DNA of 64,000 bases from NCBI GenBank assembly GCA_037071015.1, contig JBAMOY010000001.1:124001-188000 (forward strand), read 5' to 3'. Below, piece after piece: positions 15,975 through 24,149 of this stretch (positions within the stretch are counted from its first letter, which is position 1; each line of letters opens with the position of its first letter). The translations under genes and the position numbers were made by a program. The notes beneath the pieces were generated by a model that worked only from the letters and a program-made list of their open reading frames with translations, had not been told where the DNA came from and searched no databases. Origin of the DNA: JBAMOY01 sp037071015 (GTDB lineage Bacteria; Bacillota_I; Bacilli_A; RF39; UBA660).

Positions 15975-16361
15975 TTATACTTCAGGGTTAGTAATTTGTG
16001 AAACCCCATAAGTTGAACTGTTATAATCTTTAGCAACGACATATAGGACAATAACAGCGGCTAGTACAGATAGTTCCGATGCTATCATTTGTGTTCTTAA
16101 GCCACTGGAATCAGAGTTGTTTTCATCAGCTATTTTGATGAGTTCTCTATTGGCCCATAAGTAATATAGAACTAAACCTAAGGCCAAAGTTCTATTTAAA
16201 ACACCAATATTAGCTGCTTGTTTTCGAGAGTATAGCGTTTTTTGATTTAACAATTCTAATTTTTCGTTATAGGTTAGTGAAATTGAAATAATTAGAAATA
16301 TGATATATAAAGCTGATGCTTTCATTTGTCCATCAAGTATATTTATTTTTCTTTCAGTCAT
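15975..16361 (-). CDS. Hypothetical three-helix membrane protein
   Basis: 128 residues with hydrophobic segments near residues 14-28 (SALYIIFLIISISLT), 55-70 (LNRTLALGLVLYYLW) and 92-110 (ELSVLAAVIVLYVVAK), and a hydrophilic, Asn/Ser-rich loop between the last two. Its ATG overlaps the stop of the polysaccharide deacetylase gene by 8 bases, so the two are translated together. I recognise no family. Its location suggests a role at the envelope. Confidence 0.7.
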   Translation of the reverse strand: MTERKINILDGQMKASALYIIFLIISISLTYNEKLELLNQKTLYSRKQAANIGVLNRTLALGLVLYYLWANRELIKIADENNSDSSGLRTQMIASELSVLAAVIVLYVVAKDYNSSTYGVSQITNPEV

Positions 16362-17541
16362 TATGCAGTTTTTTTCTATAATTCTTGATTTCTTTTAATT
16401 CTGATACGGTTACGAATTGATAACCTTCTTCCATTAGTTGTGGAATGAATAATTCTAGTGATTTAACTGTTTTAGCGGAAGCATCATGTAAAATAATAAT
16501 GTCACCATCTTTAACGTTACTTATAATATTATTTGCGATATATTTACTGTTTTTAGCATGCCAATCTTGAGGATCAACGTCCCACATAATAACTTCTAGT
16601 GGGCTTAAATTGCGTAAATGGTTATTAACGGCACCATAAGTTGGTCTAAGAATTTTTGGGGTATAATTTAGTTTTTCTTTTATAATTTTTTGAGTTTCCT
16701 CAATTTGATATAGGATTTCTTGATCAGTTAATTTGGTTAACCATTTATGATTATATGAATGATTACCAATTTCATTGCCATTTTCTAACATTGCTTTTAA
16801 AGTGTCGTAATAAATTTCCACTTTATTACCTAAAATAAAGAAGGTGGCATTAGCATCATATTTTTTTAAAATATTGATAATTTGTGCAGTGTATTTAGTT
16901 GGACCATCATCAAAAGTAAGAGCCAATGCCTTTTGTTCAGGATTAATAACTTTATATGGTAAATTTATTTCTTCTTTGACAGTTTCTAATGTACTATCCA
17001 GGCCGATTTCTGATAATGGAATTGCAATATCGTTATAATTTTGTTCCGCTAATATAATATGTAAATTGGTATTATCAAAATAGAAATTGTCTAAAGCAAT
17101 TTTATTTATTTCTGTTTTATTTTGTCTCTTTAAATAATCATTAACTAGTTTAATTGCCGTATCCTCTTCAATAAAATGTGTTAGAGAGAGTAAGTTAAAA
17201 TTATAACGATCAAAGACAAAGGTTTTCATGTTAATTTTTGTATCAATAGATGAGATAATAACAATACTAATAAATTTGGTATTATGTACATGATATTTAT
17301 AGTCGATGTTTAATTCCTCATTAGAACCATCAATAAAGTCTTCATATATAGTATTAATATATTGCTCGATTTTTCGGTTAATTTTATTGATGTTGGTCGT
17401 AGGAAAATTGATTGATATCTTTCGCCCCTCGTCTTCTTCAATAATTGTTGTAACTTGGTTAGTAATTTTAGCTCTAAAACAAGAAATAATAACTAGTAAA
17501 CTGATTAATGATATCAGTAATATGATTTTATGCTTGTTCAT
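16354..17541 (-). CDS. Membrane-anchored polysaccharide deacetylase (NodB-type)
   Basis: 395 residues: an N-terminal membrane anchor (about residues 5-22), a middle domain of ~150 residues resembling the DUF3298-type region of PdaC proteins, then a carbohydrate esterase family 4 domain from about residue 205. All NodB motifs are visible: TFDDGP, HSYNH (metal ligands), RPTYGA, WDVDPQDW and the catalytic-histidine motif IILHD. Such enzymes remove N-acetyl groups from peptidoglycan or surface sugars outside the cell, often giving lysozyme resistance. On the reverse strand TATAAT and AGGTGAT precede the ATG. It leads a two-gene operon. Confidence 0.9.
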   Translation of the reverse strand: MNKHKIILLISLISLLVIISCFRAKITNQVTTIIEEDEGRKISINFPTTNINKINRKIEQYINTIYEDFIDGSNEELNIDYKYHVHNTKFISIVIISSIDTKINMKTFVFDRYNFNLLSLTHFIEEDTAIKLVNDYLKRQNKTEINKIALDNFYFDNTNLHIILAEQNYNDIAIPLSEIGLDSTLETVKEEINLPYKVINPEQKALALTFDDGPTKYTAQIINILKKYDANATFFILGNKVEIYYDTLKAMLENGNEIGNHSYNHKWLTKLTDQEILYQIEETQKIIKEKLNYTPKILRPTYGAVNNHLRNLSPLEVIMWDVDPQDWHAKNSKYIANNIISNVKDGDIIILHDASAKTVKSLELFIPQLMEEGYQFVTVSELKEIKNYRKKLHND

Positions 17542-17647
17542 CTAATCACCTATTATACTATATTAAAATAAATTGTTTTTTATTATATAAACCCTCACGA
17601 TAAATAAAAAAATGAATATAAAGTAATAGAAGTAAAAGAGGTGGATT

Positions 17648-17992
17648 ATGTTAGATATATTTCCCACACATTTAATCGATTTACTAGTTGTTAGTGTTAC
17701 CCTTAGTATGATTACTATGGTCCTAATTCAAAAACTTAAATGTCTTAAAATTATAAACAAATGTTGGAAAGTTTTTATATTTAATACTGTTTTATCGATA
17801 GCATTAGGAATACCTTTTACTGTTTATTTTTATAATTTGACAATTAATGATGGTATTTGGGTAAGCATTTTTACTTTTATTGGAGCACCAACAATTTATC
17901 AAACTTTAAAAAATCAAACAATTATTAACTATACTCCGCAATCTTTGAAGGACGGAATTACAATTGATCAAAGTAACATAATAGAAAGATAA
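17648..17992 (+). CDS. Hypothetical membrane protein (114 aa)
   Basis: The ATG is preceded by AAGAGGTGG. Three hydrophobic segments (about residues 9-27, 40-60 and 67-83) are followed by a polar tail of ~30 residues. The size and layout recall small phage holin-like proteins, but no diagnostic motif is visible, so no function is assigned. It stands alone between a divergent deacetylase operon and the A-rich stretch before nrdD. Confidence 0.6.
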   Translation: MLDIFPTHLIDLLVVSVTLSMITMVLIQKLKCLKIINKCWKVFIFNTVLSIALGIPFTVYFYNLTINDGIWVSIFTFIGAPTIYQTLKNQTIINYTPQSLKDGITIDQSNIIER

Positions 17993-18297
17993 AACGTGAA
18001 ACAAAAAGCGAACAAATATAAAATGCTACCACTTTTGTCAAAAAACAAAAAAGCACAAAAAATCAAAAAATAAAAAAACTGATTTTTAAAAAAACAATAA
18101 AAATAGAAAAACAGCAAAAAGTAAAAAATGCTGTTTTTCTTTATATATAAAGAGAAAATAGCAAAAATTAACTTGCGGTAAAAAGTCAAAAAATTAAAAA
18201 TGTAAAAAAAGTGAAAAACATAAAAAAGTTTTTTCTTGAAAAACAAAGACAAATCGCTTGTGACTAAAAATAATGTTAAAAAAGCGAACATTTTCTG
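17993..18297 (+). other. A-rich noncoding stretch upstream of nrdD
   Basis: About 300 bases with very strong A bias on the plus strand and many runs of five to seven A. A perfect 12-bp stem (18105-18116 with 18129-18140, loop 12) could be a terminator for the preceding gene. The 12-mer AAAAAGCGAACA occurs twice, at 18003-18014 and 18279-18290, the second 7 bases before the nrdD -35 box. A short frame starting GTG at 17997 could encode a Lys-rich peptide, but nothing else supports it. I see no RNA gene. Confidence 0.5.
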
Positions 18298-18327
18298 TTG
18301 ACAAGATATATTTATGGTGTTTATAAT
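18298..18327 (+). promoter_or_regulatory. Sigma-A promoter of the nrdD operon
   Basis: TTGACA at 18298-18303 and TATAAT at 18322-18327 with an 18-base spacer, 30 bases before the nrdD ATG. A ribosome site TAGGAGGAAG follows. No convincing NrdR box pair was found. Confidence 0.75.
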
Positions 18328-18356
18328 GGAGATAGTAGAAAGTAGGAGGAAGTAAA

Positions 18357-20657
18357 ATGACGGGTACAGAAGAAGCTATTCTTAATTTAAAAGTAGTTAA
18401 AAGAAATGGTAAAAAAGTTAATTTTGATGGTGCTAAGATTGCTTTAGCTATTAAAAAAGGCTTTGACAGTGTTTTAAATGACGATGGAGAACTAAAATAT
18501 AATGGTAAAGATATTAATATTGTTTATAACGCAGTTATCGATAAAATAGAAAAAGATTACATAGAAAACGATAAAATTAAAATCGAAGATATCCAAGATT
18601 TAATTGAAGAGATGTTAAAGAAAAAAGGGTATGATGATGTTTACGATTCTTTCTCTAGTTATCGTGAACGTCGAGCTCATTCGCGAGCATTATTTTTTGA
18701 TGAAAAGAAAACCCATAAATTTTTAAAATCAATTGAAGGTTTAGGCTTGAAGTCAGCCAATGAAGAAGATGCAAAAAGGGAAAATGCCAATGTTGATGGT
18801 GATACTGCAATGGGTACGATGTTGCAATACGGAAGCACTATATCTAAGGAGTTTGCTAAGTCTTATTTGATGAAACCACGTTTTGCAGAGGCTCACGATG
18901 AAGGCGTTATTCATATTCATGACATGGATTTTCTACCAATGGGAACGACAACATGTATGCAAATAGAATTAGATCGCTTATTTAAAAACGGTTTTTCAAC
19001 AGGTCATGGTCATTTACGTGCCCCTAAAGATATTATGTCTTATTCAGCATTAGCAGCGATTGCTATTCAATCTAATCAAAATGATCAACATGGTGGTCAA
19101 TCAATCCCAGCTTTTGATTTCTATATGGCCCCTGGGGTTTTATATACGTTTAAGAAGTTATTTAAGCAGCAAGTTTATGATTTATTGGACTATAGTGATT
19201 TATTTAGTTTTATTAGTATGGATCGTATAGCTCGCGAAATTGATAAATTGAATACAATCGAAATAGATATTACAATGTTTCAACCAATTTATAAGGAATC
19301 AAATGAAGTTAAACGCTTATTTGAAAAAGCTTATGAAAAAGCACTTCAAAAAACGGAACGTACTACTTATCAAGCGATGGAAGCATTTGTTCATAATTTA
19401 AATACAATGCATTCTCGTGCCGGAGCTCAAGTTCCATTTTCATCTATTAATTTTGGAACAGATACCTCAGCTGAAGGAAGGATGGTTATAAAAAATTTCT
19501 TACTATCGATAGATGCCGGTTTAGGTAAGGGTGAAACACCAATTTTCCCTGTTTCTATATTTAAAGTAAAACAAGGTATTAATTATAATAGGGAAGATAA
19601 AAACTTTGACTTGTTTGAACTAGCTTGTCGTGTTTCGGCCAAGAGACTATTCCCTAATTTCTCTTTTATCGATGCTCCTTGTAATATTCCTTTTTATAAG
19701 GAAGGTGATTTTCGTACTGAAGTCGGCTACATGGGATGCCGTACTAGAGTAATGAGTGATGTTACTGACCCGGATAATGAAACAACAGGTGGTCGTGGTA
19801 ATTTATCTTTCACTTCAATTAACTTACCAAGAATAGGTATTAAACATGGTATATGTTTAGGAGAAAGAGATACGGCTGATTTAGAAGGGTTTTTTCAAGA
19901 ATTATCAGATACGATGGAATTAGTACGTGATCAATTACTTGAACGTTTTGAAATTCAATGCAGTAAACGTTCATACAACTTTCCATTTTTATTAGAACAA
20001 GGTGTTTGGACTGATGGAGATAAATTAAAACCGACAGACCGTCTTAGAAAATTATTAAAACATGGTAGTTTAACAATTGGTTTTATTGGATTGGCCGAAA
20101 CGCTTAAAGCTCTAATTGGTAAACATCATGGTGAAAGTGATGAAGCTCAAAAGTTAGGATTAGAAATTATTGGATTTATGCGCCAGAAAGCTGATGAGTT
20201 TGCTAAAAAATATAATTTGAATTTTACTTTAATTGCAACGCCAGCCGAAGGCTTATCAGGTCGCTTTGTATCAATTGATAAAGCTATATACGGAAAATTG
20301 AAAGGAATTACAGATCGAGATTATTATACAAATTCTTTCCATATTCCAGTTTATTATAATATAAGTATTAAGAATAAAATTTCATTAGAAGCACCTTATC
20401 ATCAACTAACCAACGGTGGACATATTACTTATATTGAATTAGATGGTGATACAACTAATAATATTGAAGCGTTTGAAAGTGTTATTCGTATGATGAAAGA
20501 AGCCGGAATCGGTTATGGCGCTATAAACCATCCTGTTGACCGTGATCCTGTATGTGGATATGTTGGAGTTATAGGCGATGTATGTCCAGGATGTGGACGT
20601 AAAGAGTTTGAAAGTGTACCAATAGAAAGAATAAATAATTTAAATTGTAAATGTTAA
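18357..20657 (+). CDS. nrdD: Anaerobic ribonucleoside-triphosphate reductase, large part lacking glycyl-radical tail
   Basis: Class III reductase that makes dNTPs from NTPs without oxygen. The 766 residues start with an ATP-cone allosteric domain (LKVVKRNGKKVNFDGAKIA). The catalytic barrel contains IHIHDMDFLPMGTTTCMQ, an active-site cysteine in YMGCRTRV near residue 461, and GRGNLSFTSINLPRIG. The protein ends in a zinc-binding cysteine segment (VCGYVGVIGDVCPGCG) and stops at TAA. The glycyl-radical loop that normally follows is missing and is encoded by the next gene, in the same frame, after one stop codon and a fresh ribosome site. This two-part layout is unusual (see findings). Confidence 0.95.
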   Translation: MTGTEEAILNLKVVKRNGKKVNFDGAKIALAIKKGFDSVLNDDGELKYNGKDINIVYNAVIDKIEKDYIENDKIKIEDIQDLIEEMLKKKGYDDVYDSFSSYRERRAHSRALFFDEKKTHKFLKSIEGLGLKSANEEDAKRENANVDGDTAMGTMLQYGSTISKEFAKSYLMKPRFAEAHDEGVIHIHDMDFLPMGTTTCMQIELDRLFKNGFSTGHGHLRAPKDIMSYSALAAIAIQSNQNDQHGGQSIPAFDFYMAPGVLYTFKKLFKQQVYDLLDYSDLFSFISMDRIAREIDKLNTIEIDITMFQPIYKESNEVKRLFEKAYEKALQKTERTTYQAMEAFVHNLNTMHSRAGAQVPFSSINFGTDTSAEGRMVIKNFLLSIDAGLGKGETPIFPVSIFKVKQGINYNREDKNFDLFELACRVSAKRLFPNFSFIDAPCNIPFYKEGDFRTEVGYMGCRTRVMSDVTDPDNETTGGRGNLSFTSINLPRIGIKHGICLGERDTADLEGFFQELSDTMELVRDQLLERFEIQCSKRSYNFPFLLEQGVWTDGDKLKPTDRLRKLLKHGSLTIGFIGLAETLKALIGKHHGESDEAQKLGLEIIGFMRQKADEFAKKYNLNFTLIATPAEGLSGRFVSIDKAIYGKLKGITDRDYYTNSFHIPVYYNISIKNKISLEAPYHQLTNGGHITYIELDGDTTNNIEAFESVIRMMKEAGIGYGAINHPVDRDPVCGYVGVIGDVCPGCGRKEFESVPIERINNLNCKC

Positions 20658-20672
20658 AGAGGAGGTAATATT

Positions 20673-20846
20673 ATGGAAAAAATGATTGGTGAAGGGACTG
20701 GATTTGAAAGAATTAGACGTGTAACAGGTTATTTAGCAGGAGATGTTAAACGTTTTAACAATGCTAAACGTTCTGAGGAACACGATCGTGTTAAACATAC
20801 TGGTATCCGTGAAGTAGTTAAAAATAATTGTTGTAAAGAAGTTTAA
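20673..20846 (+). CDS. Separate glycyl-radical subunit/domain of class III ribonucleotide reductase
   Basis: 57 residues with the signature that normally ends NrdD: RIRRVTGYLAGDVKRFNNAK followed by a DRVKH segment. Gly19 in VTGYL is the expected radical site. AGAGGAGGT at 20658-20666 lies 6 bases before the ATG, an almost perfect ribosome site, so separate translation is intended rather than accidental. It lies between nrdD (15-base gap) and nrdG (1-base gap). The small protein must bind NrdD to work, comparable in principle to the free glycyl-radical protein GrcA that repairs pyruvate formate-lyase. The alternative is stop-codon readthrough, since both parts share one frame. Confidence 0.88.
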   Translation: MEKMIGEGTGFERIRRVTGYLAGDVKRFNNAKRSEEHDRVKHTGIREVVKNNCCKEV

Positions 20847-20847
20847 C

Positions 20848-21396
20848 ATGGAAATTAGATTGGCCGCTGATTTGCAAACAGATAGTGTTGTTGATGGAGA
20901 GGGTATTCGTACGGTTATATGGACACAGGGTTGCCCCCATAATTGTCTAGGCTGTCATAATCCTAATACCCATGATTTTAACGATGGTGAAGTAGTAGAT
21001 GTAATGGAAGTATTAGAACGGATTGATGAGTTAGATAATCAAGACGGAATAACATTTTCCGGTGGTGATCCTATGTGTCAACCAAGAGCTTGCGCTAAGA
21101 TTGCAGAGTATGCTAAAAACAAAGGGTTAAATATTTGGTGTTATACGGGATATACCTATGAACAATTACAAAGATTGGCAAAATTGAATAAAGATATAAT
21201 CGATTTTTTAAATTTAATTGATGTATTAATTGATGGACCTTTTATATTAAAGCAAAAAAGTTTAGATTTGAAATTTCGTGGGTCTAAGAATCAACGTTTA
21301 ATTGATGTTCCAAAAACTTTAGAATCAAATGAAATTGTTTTGGTTACTGAGAAGGAACCTATATCGTTTTCAAAACCGGAGGGGATATATATTTAA
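20848..21396 (+). CDS. nrdG: Anaerobic ribonucleotide reductase activating protein (radical SAM)
   Basis: 182 residues. The cysteine motif CPHNCLGC binds the 4Fe-4S cluster that cleaves S-adenosylmethionine to put the glycyl radical on NrdD. TFSGGDP is the SAM-binding GGE-type motif. N-terminal DSVVDGEGIRTVIWTQG is typical of NrdG. It lies one base after the small glycyl-radical gene, so all three should be made together. Its direct substrate here is probably the separate 57-residue protein bound to NrdD. Confidence 0.96.
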   Translation: MEIRLAADLQTDSVVDGEGIRTVIWTQGCPHNCLGCHNPNTHDFNDGEVVDVMEVLERIDELDNQDGITFSGGDPMCQPRACAKIAEYAKNKGLNIWCYTGYTYEQLQRLAKLNKDIIDFLNLIDVLIDGPFILKQKSLDLKFRGSKNQRLIDVPKTLESNEIVLVTEKEPISFSKPEGIYI

Positions 21397-21412
21397 TATA
21401 TTCCTTTTTTTA
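21380..21412 (+). terminator. Terminator of nrdD operon
   Basis: An 11-bp stem with two wobble pairs (AGGGGATATAT / ATATATTCCTT), followed by seven T. It begins inside the last codons of nrdG. Confidence 0.7.
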
Positions 21413-21453
21413 TGATTTTATGGTACTATTAAAGAAGTAAGGAGGCTTATAAT

Positions 21454-22872
21454 ATGGATAATAAAGATAATGCGGGTAATGATTTAGTTAGCTCTAGTAG
21501 TGTAACTAATAACACCATTGAAAGCGAATTAGAAAATCCGGTTCATCAATTTGAAAACTTAAAACCAATTGTCGAGCCAGATTATAATAAATATAGAAAA
21601 ATTGGGATAATTGTGACAATTACTTTAGTAGGAATCGTAATTGTTTTATTAATTATATCAGCTATTGTTAAATCCGGTCACAATAAAGTGTGTACACCAA
21701 TCGAAGATAAAGTTATCAATGCAGCTTTTGATTATGCTAAGGCCAATAACTTATTGCCTAAAAATGCAGGAGATAATACTACTATAAAGTTAGATACTCT
21801 ATATCAAAATAATAAATTGAATCAAAGTGATATAACTGTTAAAGATAATGTTTGTGATGGTAGTGTTAAGATTACCAAGTATAAAAATGATTATATTAAA
21901 ACGATTAATTTAACATCTTGTGGTTATTGTACTAGCGATAAGCGTTATGGTAAATGGTCAAAGGAAACAACAAAAGAGCCTAGCGGTAAAAATATGATTG
22001 TCGATGTTATAGCATATTATAATTATTATACTTATGAGGATTATAATTCTAGTTGGACCAAATATTTACGTAGTGATTTAATTAATAAAGAAATATCTGA
22101 AAAGTATAATATTGCTTTACCAATTGAGCAAAAAAACTTACCTAACATACCTGATGAAGCTAAAATATTAAAAATTGAAAAAGATGATAAAAATTATTAT
22201 CGCTACCGGGATAAAAGATGGAAGTTTTATATTAATCAAGGTGGTAATTATACTAATTATTTTACTTCTGAACCACCAAATGGATATCCTAATAAAGATG
22301 ATGCAACGTTAAAATATACTTCTTGGTCTGAATGGTCATTGAATTATCCTGAGGTTAAAAGCTATCGTACCATCGAATCATCACAAGGATATAAATGGTA
22401 TTATTTAAAAGGAAAAGAAAAAGTATATTGGAATGGTGGCGCTTATAGTGTCAATCAACCAAGCGATAAATACAATGTTAAAGATAAGGAACATGGCAGT
22501 GAAAAAATGTATCGTTATCGTGACAAGACTTGGCGTTGGTATAATGGTAACAAACGTAAATATTCTTCTTATAGTTCTGTAGCACCTAAAGGCTATACTA
22601 ATAAAGATAACGACTTAGTTGAATATACTAGTTGGACTACTTGGCGTGATGTAAGTCATGTTAATGATTCCAATCGTAGTTATCGTGAACAAGAGGTAGA
22701 TGTTTATTCTAGATATCGTATTAATTATCGTATGACCTCTTACATGAAATTAGATAAATATTTAACGCTTAAAGAATTTGAGAAAGAGACAAAGTTGTCA
22801 TTGTCTGATATATTACAGCAAGAGAAAACTGATGTGGATGTTATATATAAATTTAAATATCGTAAAAAGTAA
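21454..22872 (+). CDS. Membrane-anchored protein with aromatic/Arg repeats
   Basis: 472 residues. A polar cytoplasmic tail of ~48 residues precedes one membrane segment (about 50-72). An extracellular region begins with a Cys-containing domain of ~100 residues. At least two repeats follow, around residues 249-290 and 350-395, with YRYRDKxWxxY, a Gly-Tyr-x-Asn-Lys-Asp turn and YTSWxxW. The Trp spacing recalls thrombospondin-like or cell-wall-binding repeats but is not diagnostic. GTAAGGAGG precedes the ATG. The gene stands alone with its own terminator. Function is unknown, probably surface interaction. Confidence 0.6.
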   Translation: MDNKDNAGNDLVSSSSVTNNTIESELENPVHQFENLKPIVEPDYNKYRKIGIIVTITLVGIVIVLLIISAIVKSGHNKVCTPIEDKVINAAFDYAKANNLLPKNAGDNTTIKLDTLYQNNKLNQSDITVKDNVCDGSVKITKYKNDYIKTINLTSCGYCTSDKRYGKWSKETTKEPSGKNMIVDVIAYYNYYTYEDYNSSWTKYLRSDLINKEISEKYNIALPIEQKNLPNIPDEAKILKIEKDDKNYYRYRDKRWKFYINQGGNYTNYFTSEPPNGYPNKDDATLKYTSWSEWSLNYPEVKSYRTIESSQGYKWYYLKGKEKVYWNGGAYSVNQPSDKYNVKDKEHGSEKMYRYRDKTWRWYNGNKRKYSSYSSVAPKGYTNKDNDLVEYTSWTTWRDVSHVNDSNRSYREQEVDVYSRYRINYRMTSYMKLDKYLTLKEFEKETKLSLSDILQQEKTDVDVIYKFKYRKK

Positions 22873-22885
22873 TGTTTTGTAATTT

Positions 22886-22917
22886 AAAGGACATTAATAA
22901 TTATTAGTGTCTTTTTA
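22886..22917 (+). terminator. Rho-independent terminator
   Basis: A 13-bp stem with two wobble pairs (22886-22898 with 22903-22915) and an AATT loop, followed by T residues, after the aromatic-repeat gene. Confidence 0.75.
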
Positions 22918-23174
22918 TTATATATCTTTAATAAAATTGACAAATATTATTTTTATGTTATTATATATGATAATTTTAATAAGTGGATTTAGTAGCACAA
23001 ATTAAGAACCGGAAATAGATCAAATTTATATATATTAATCAGCAATAAAGGTTTAGAAATACTAATAGTTTTTTTATTAATGTATTCAATAATGATTACG
23101 TTGGTTTGTTTTAAAAATGAAAACAATAAGTGGATATTAATATTATATTTTTAATAAAAGAGGAATGATTTATT
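22918..23174 (+). other. Intergenic stretch with promoter and gene-remnant-like frame
   Basis: TTGACA (22937-22942) and TATTAT (22959-22964) with a 16-base spacer form a plausible promoter for the gene at 23175, giving a ~200-base leader. Within the leader, a frame without a normal start codon (22996-23154) would encode a hydrophobic stretch with FLLMYSIMITLVCF and a stop just before the next ribosome site. This may be the remains of a small membrane-protein gene. Nothing else is recognised. Confidence 0.35.
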
Positions 23175-23621
23175 ATGAAGGAAAAAGAAACGAAAATTAG
23201 TTTATTACCTATACAAATTTTTTTAACAGTGATATTTTTTGTGTTAAAAGTAACACATGTTGTTGATTGGTCATGGTTATGGGTTTTAGCTCCGATGTGG
23301 ACACCTACAGCTTTTGTATTGGGATTATGTGGCGTTATATTTATTCCTACCATTATGATTAGTGGAATTGTGTATTTTGTTAGTAAGAAGAAATATCGAA
23401 AATCTCAAGAAAAAACCATAGATAATGATTTTCATGTTAAATATAATGAAACTAATAATAAAAACTATAGTGAACGGTCAAAAGTTAACAGTATTCAACA
23501 AAGAATTGAACTTTTAAAAAGAGAGAAAGAATTTTTAGAATACTGTAAAAATAATGCTTTGGATCCCAAAGTATACAAAATGTCAAAGTCATATCAAAAC
23601 TTTACAAAAAAAGACAATTAA
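23175..23621 (+). CDS. Small two-helix membrane protein with DWSWLWVLAP motif
   Basis: 148 residues. Two hydrophobic segments (about residues 10-27 and 37-66) flank the loop VVDWSWLWVLAPMWTP; a charged cytoplasmic tail of ~75 residues with coiled-coil character follows. Similar aromatic two-helix proteins (DWSWWWVL type) are frequent in gut phages and prophages, a resemblance I recall rather than can test. No phage genes lie nearby. It ends in a terminator shared with the convergent CBS gene. Confidence 0.55.
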   Translation: MKEKETKISLLPIQIFLTVIFFVLKVTHVVDWSWLWVLAPMWTPTAFVLGLCGVIFIPTIMISGIVYFVSKKKYRKSQEKTIDNDFHVKYNETNNKNYSERSKVNSIQQRIELLKREKEFLEYCKNNALDPKVYKMSKSYQNFTKKDN

Positions 23622-23633
23622 TTGTCTTTTTTT
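23606..23633. terminator. Bidirectional terminator
   Basis: A perfect 28-base palindrome: seven A, GACAATT, AATTGTC, seven T. It lies between convergent genes. Confidence 0.85.
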
Positions 23634-24081
23634 ATAAATAAAATTCATCTATTTCTAAGTTATGTGATTGATCATTTTTAGATATTGACCAAATACTTTG
23701 AATACTTATGATTTTATCTTGATTACTACAATCAATATTAATAATATCCGACAGTGAAATAATACCAACCACTTTTTTATCATCGACAACTAATAATCTT
23801 TTCACTTTACTTTCAGCCATTATTGTAAGAATAGTATTAATATTATCATCTACATTGCATGTTATTATATCTTTAGATATATAATTATAAATTTTAGTAT
23901 CTTTGTTGGCAAGAACTTTAACAACAATATCTCTATCGGTAATAACACCGATGATTTTCTGTTTATCGCTGACGGGAATAAATCCAATATCGTTTTCTTT
24001 CATAATTTTAGCAATATCAAAAATATCTATTTCTTTATCTACAACAATCACAGATGTTGTCATAATATCTTTTGCTTGCAT
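23632..24081 (-). CDS. Two-CBS-domain protein
   Basis: 149 residues from an ATG at 24081, preceded by AGGTGAT; a GTG nine bases upstream is less likely. Two CBS modules fill residues ~5-125: DIMTTSVIVVDKE...IGVITDRDIV and DIITCNVDDNIN...VVGIISLSDI. CBS pairs bind adenine nucleotides such as AMP, ATP or cyclic di-AMP and usually regulate a partner. No enzyme domain is attached, as in YkuL/CcpN-adjacent types. It is divergent from yunB. The partner is unknown. Confidence 0.85.
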   Translation of the reverse strand: MQAKDIMTTSVIVVDKEIDIFDIAKIMKENDIGFIPVSDKQKIIGVITDRDIVVKVLANKDTKIYNYISKDIITCNVDDNINTILTIMAESKVKRLLVVDDKKVVGIISLSDIINIDCSNQDKIISIQSIWSISKNDQSHNLEIDEFYL

Positions 24082-24149
24082 TATTATCACCTAATAATAT
24101 TATTAATAAAATCTTTATAATTATACATATAATTTTATAGGTGATAGCG

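Noticed and set aside
17968..18291. A 107-codon reverse-strand frame rich in Phe, Leu and Tyr
   Set aside because: It is the antisense of the A-rich noncoding stretch; composition alone explains it, and it has no ribosome site or family features.
18301..18320. ACA...TGT dyad as an NrdR box before nrdD
   Set aside because: It matches the NrdR consensus poorly, and the usual second box is missing.
20655..20657. In-frame stop of nrdD as selenocysteine or recoded codon
   Set aside because: The codon is TAA, no selenocysteine element is seen, and a strong new ribosome site and ATG follow.
24126..24133. CATATAAT as a sigma-E -10 box for yunB
   Set aside because: It is only ~17 bases from the start codon and has no -35 partner at the right spacing.
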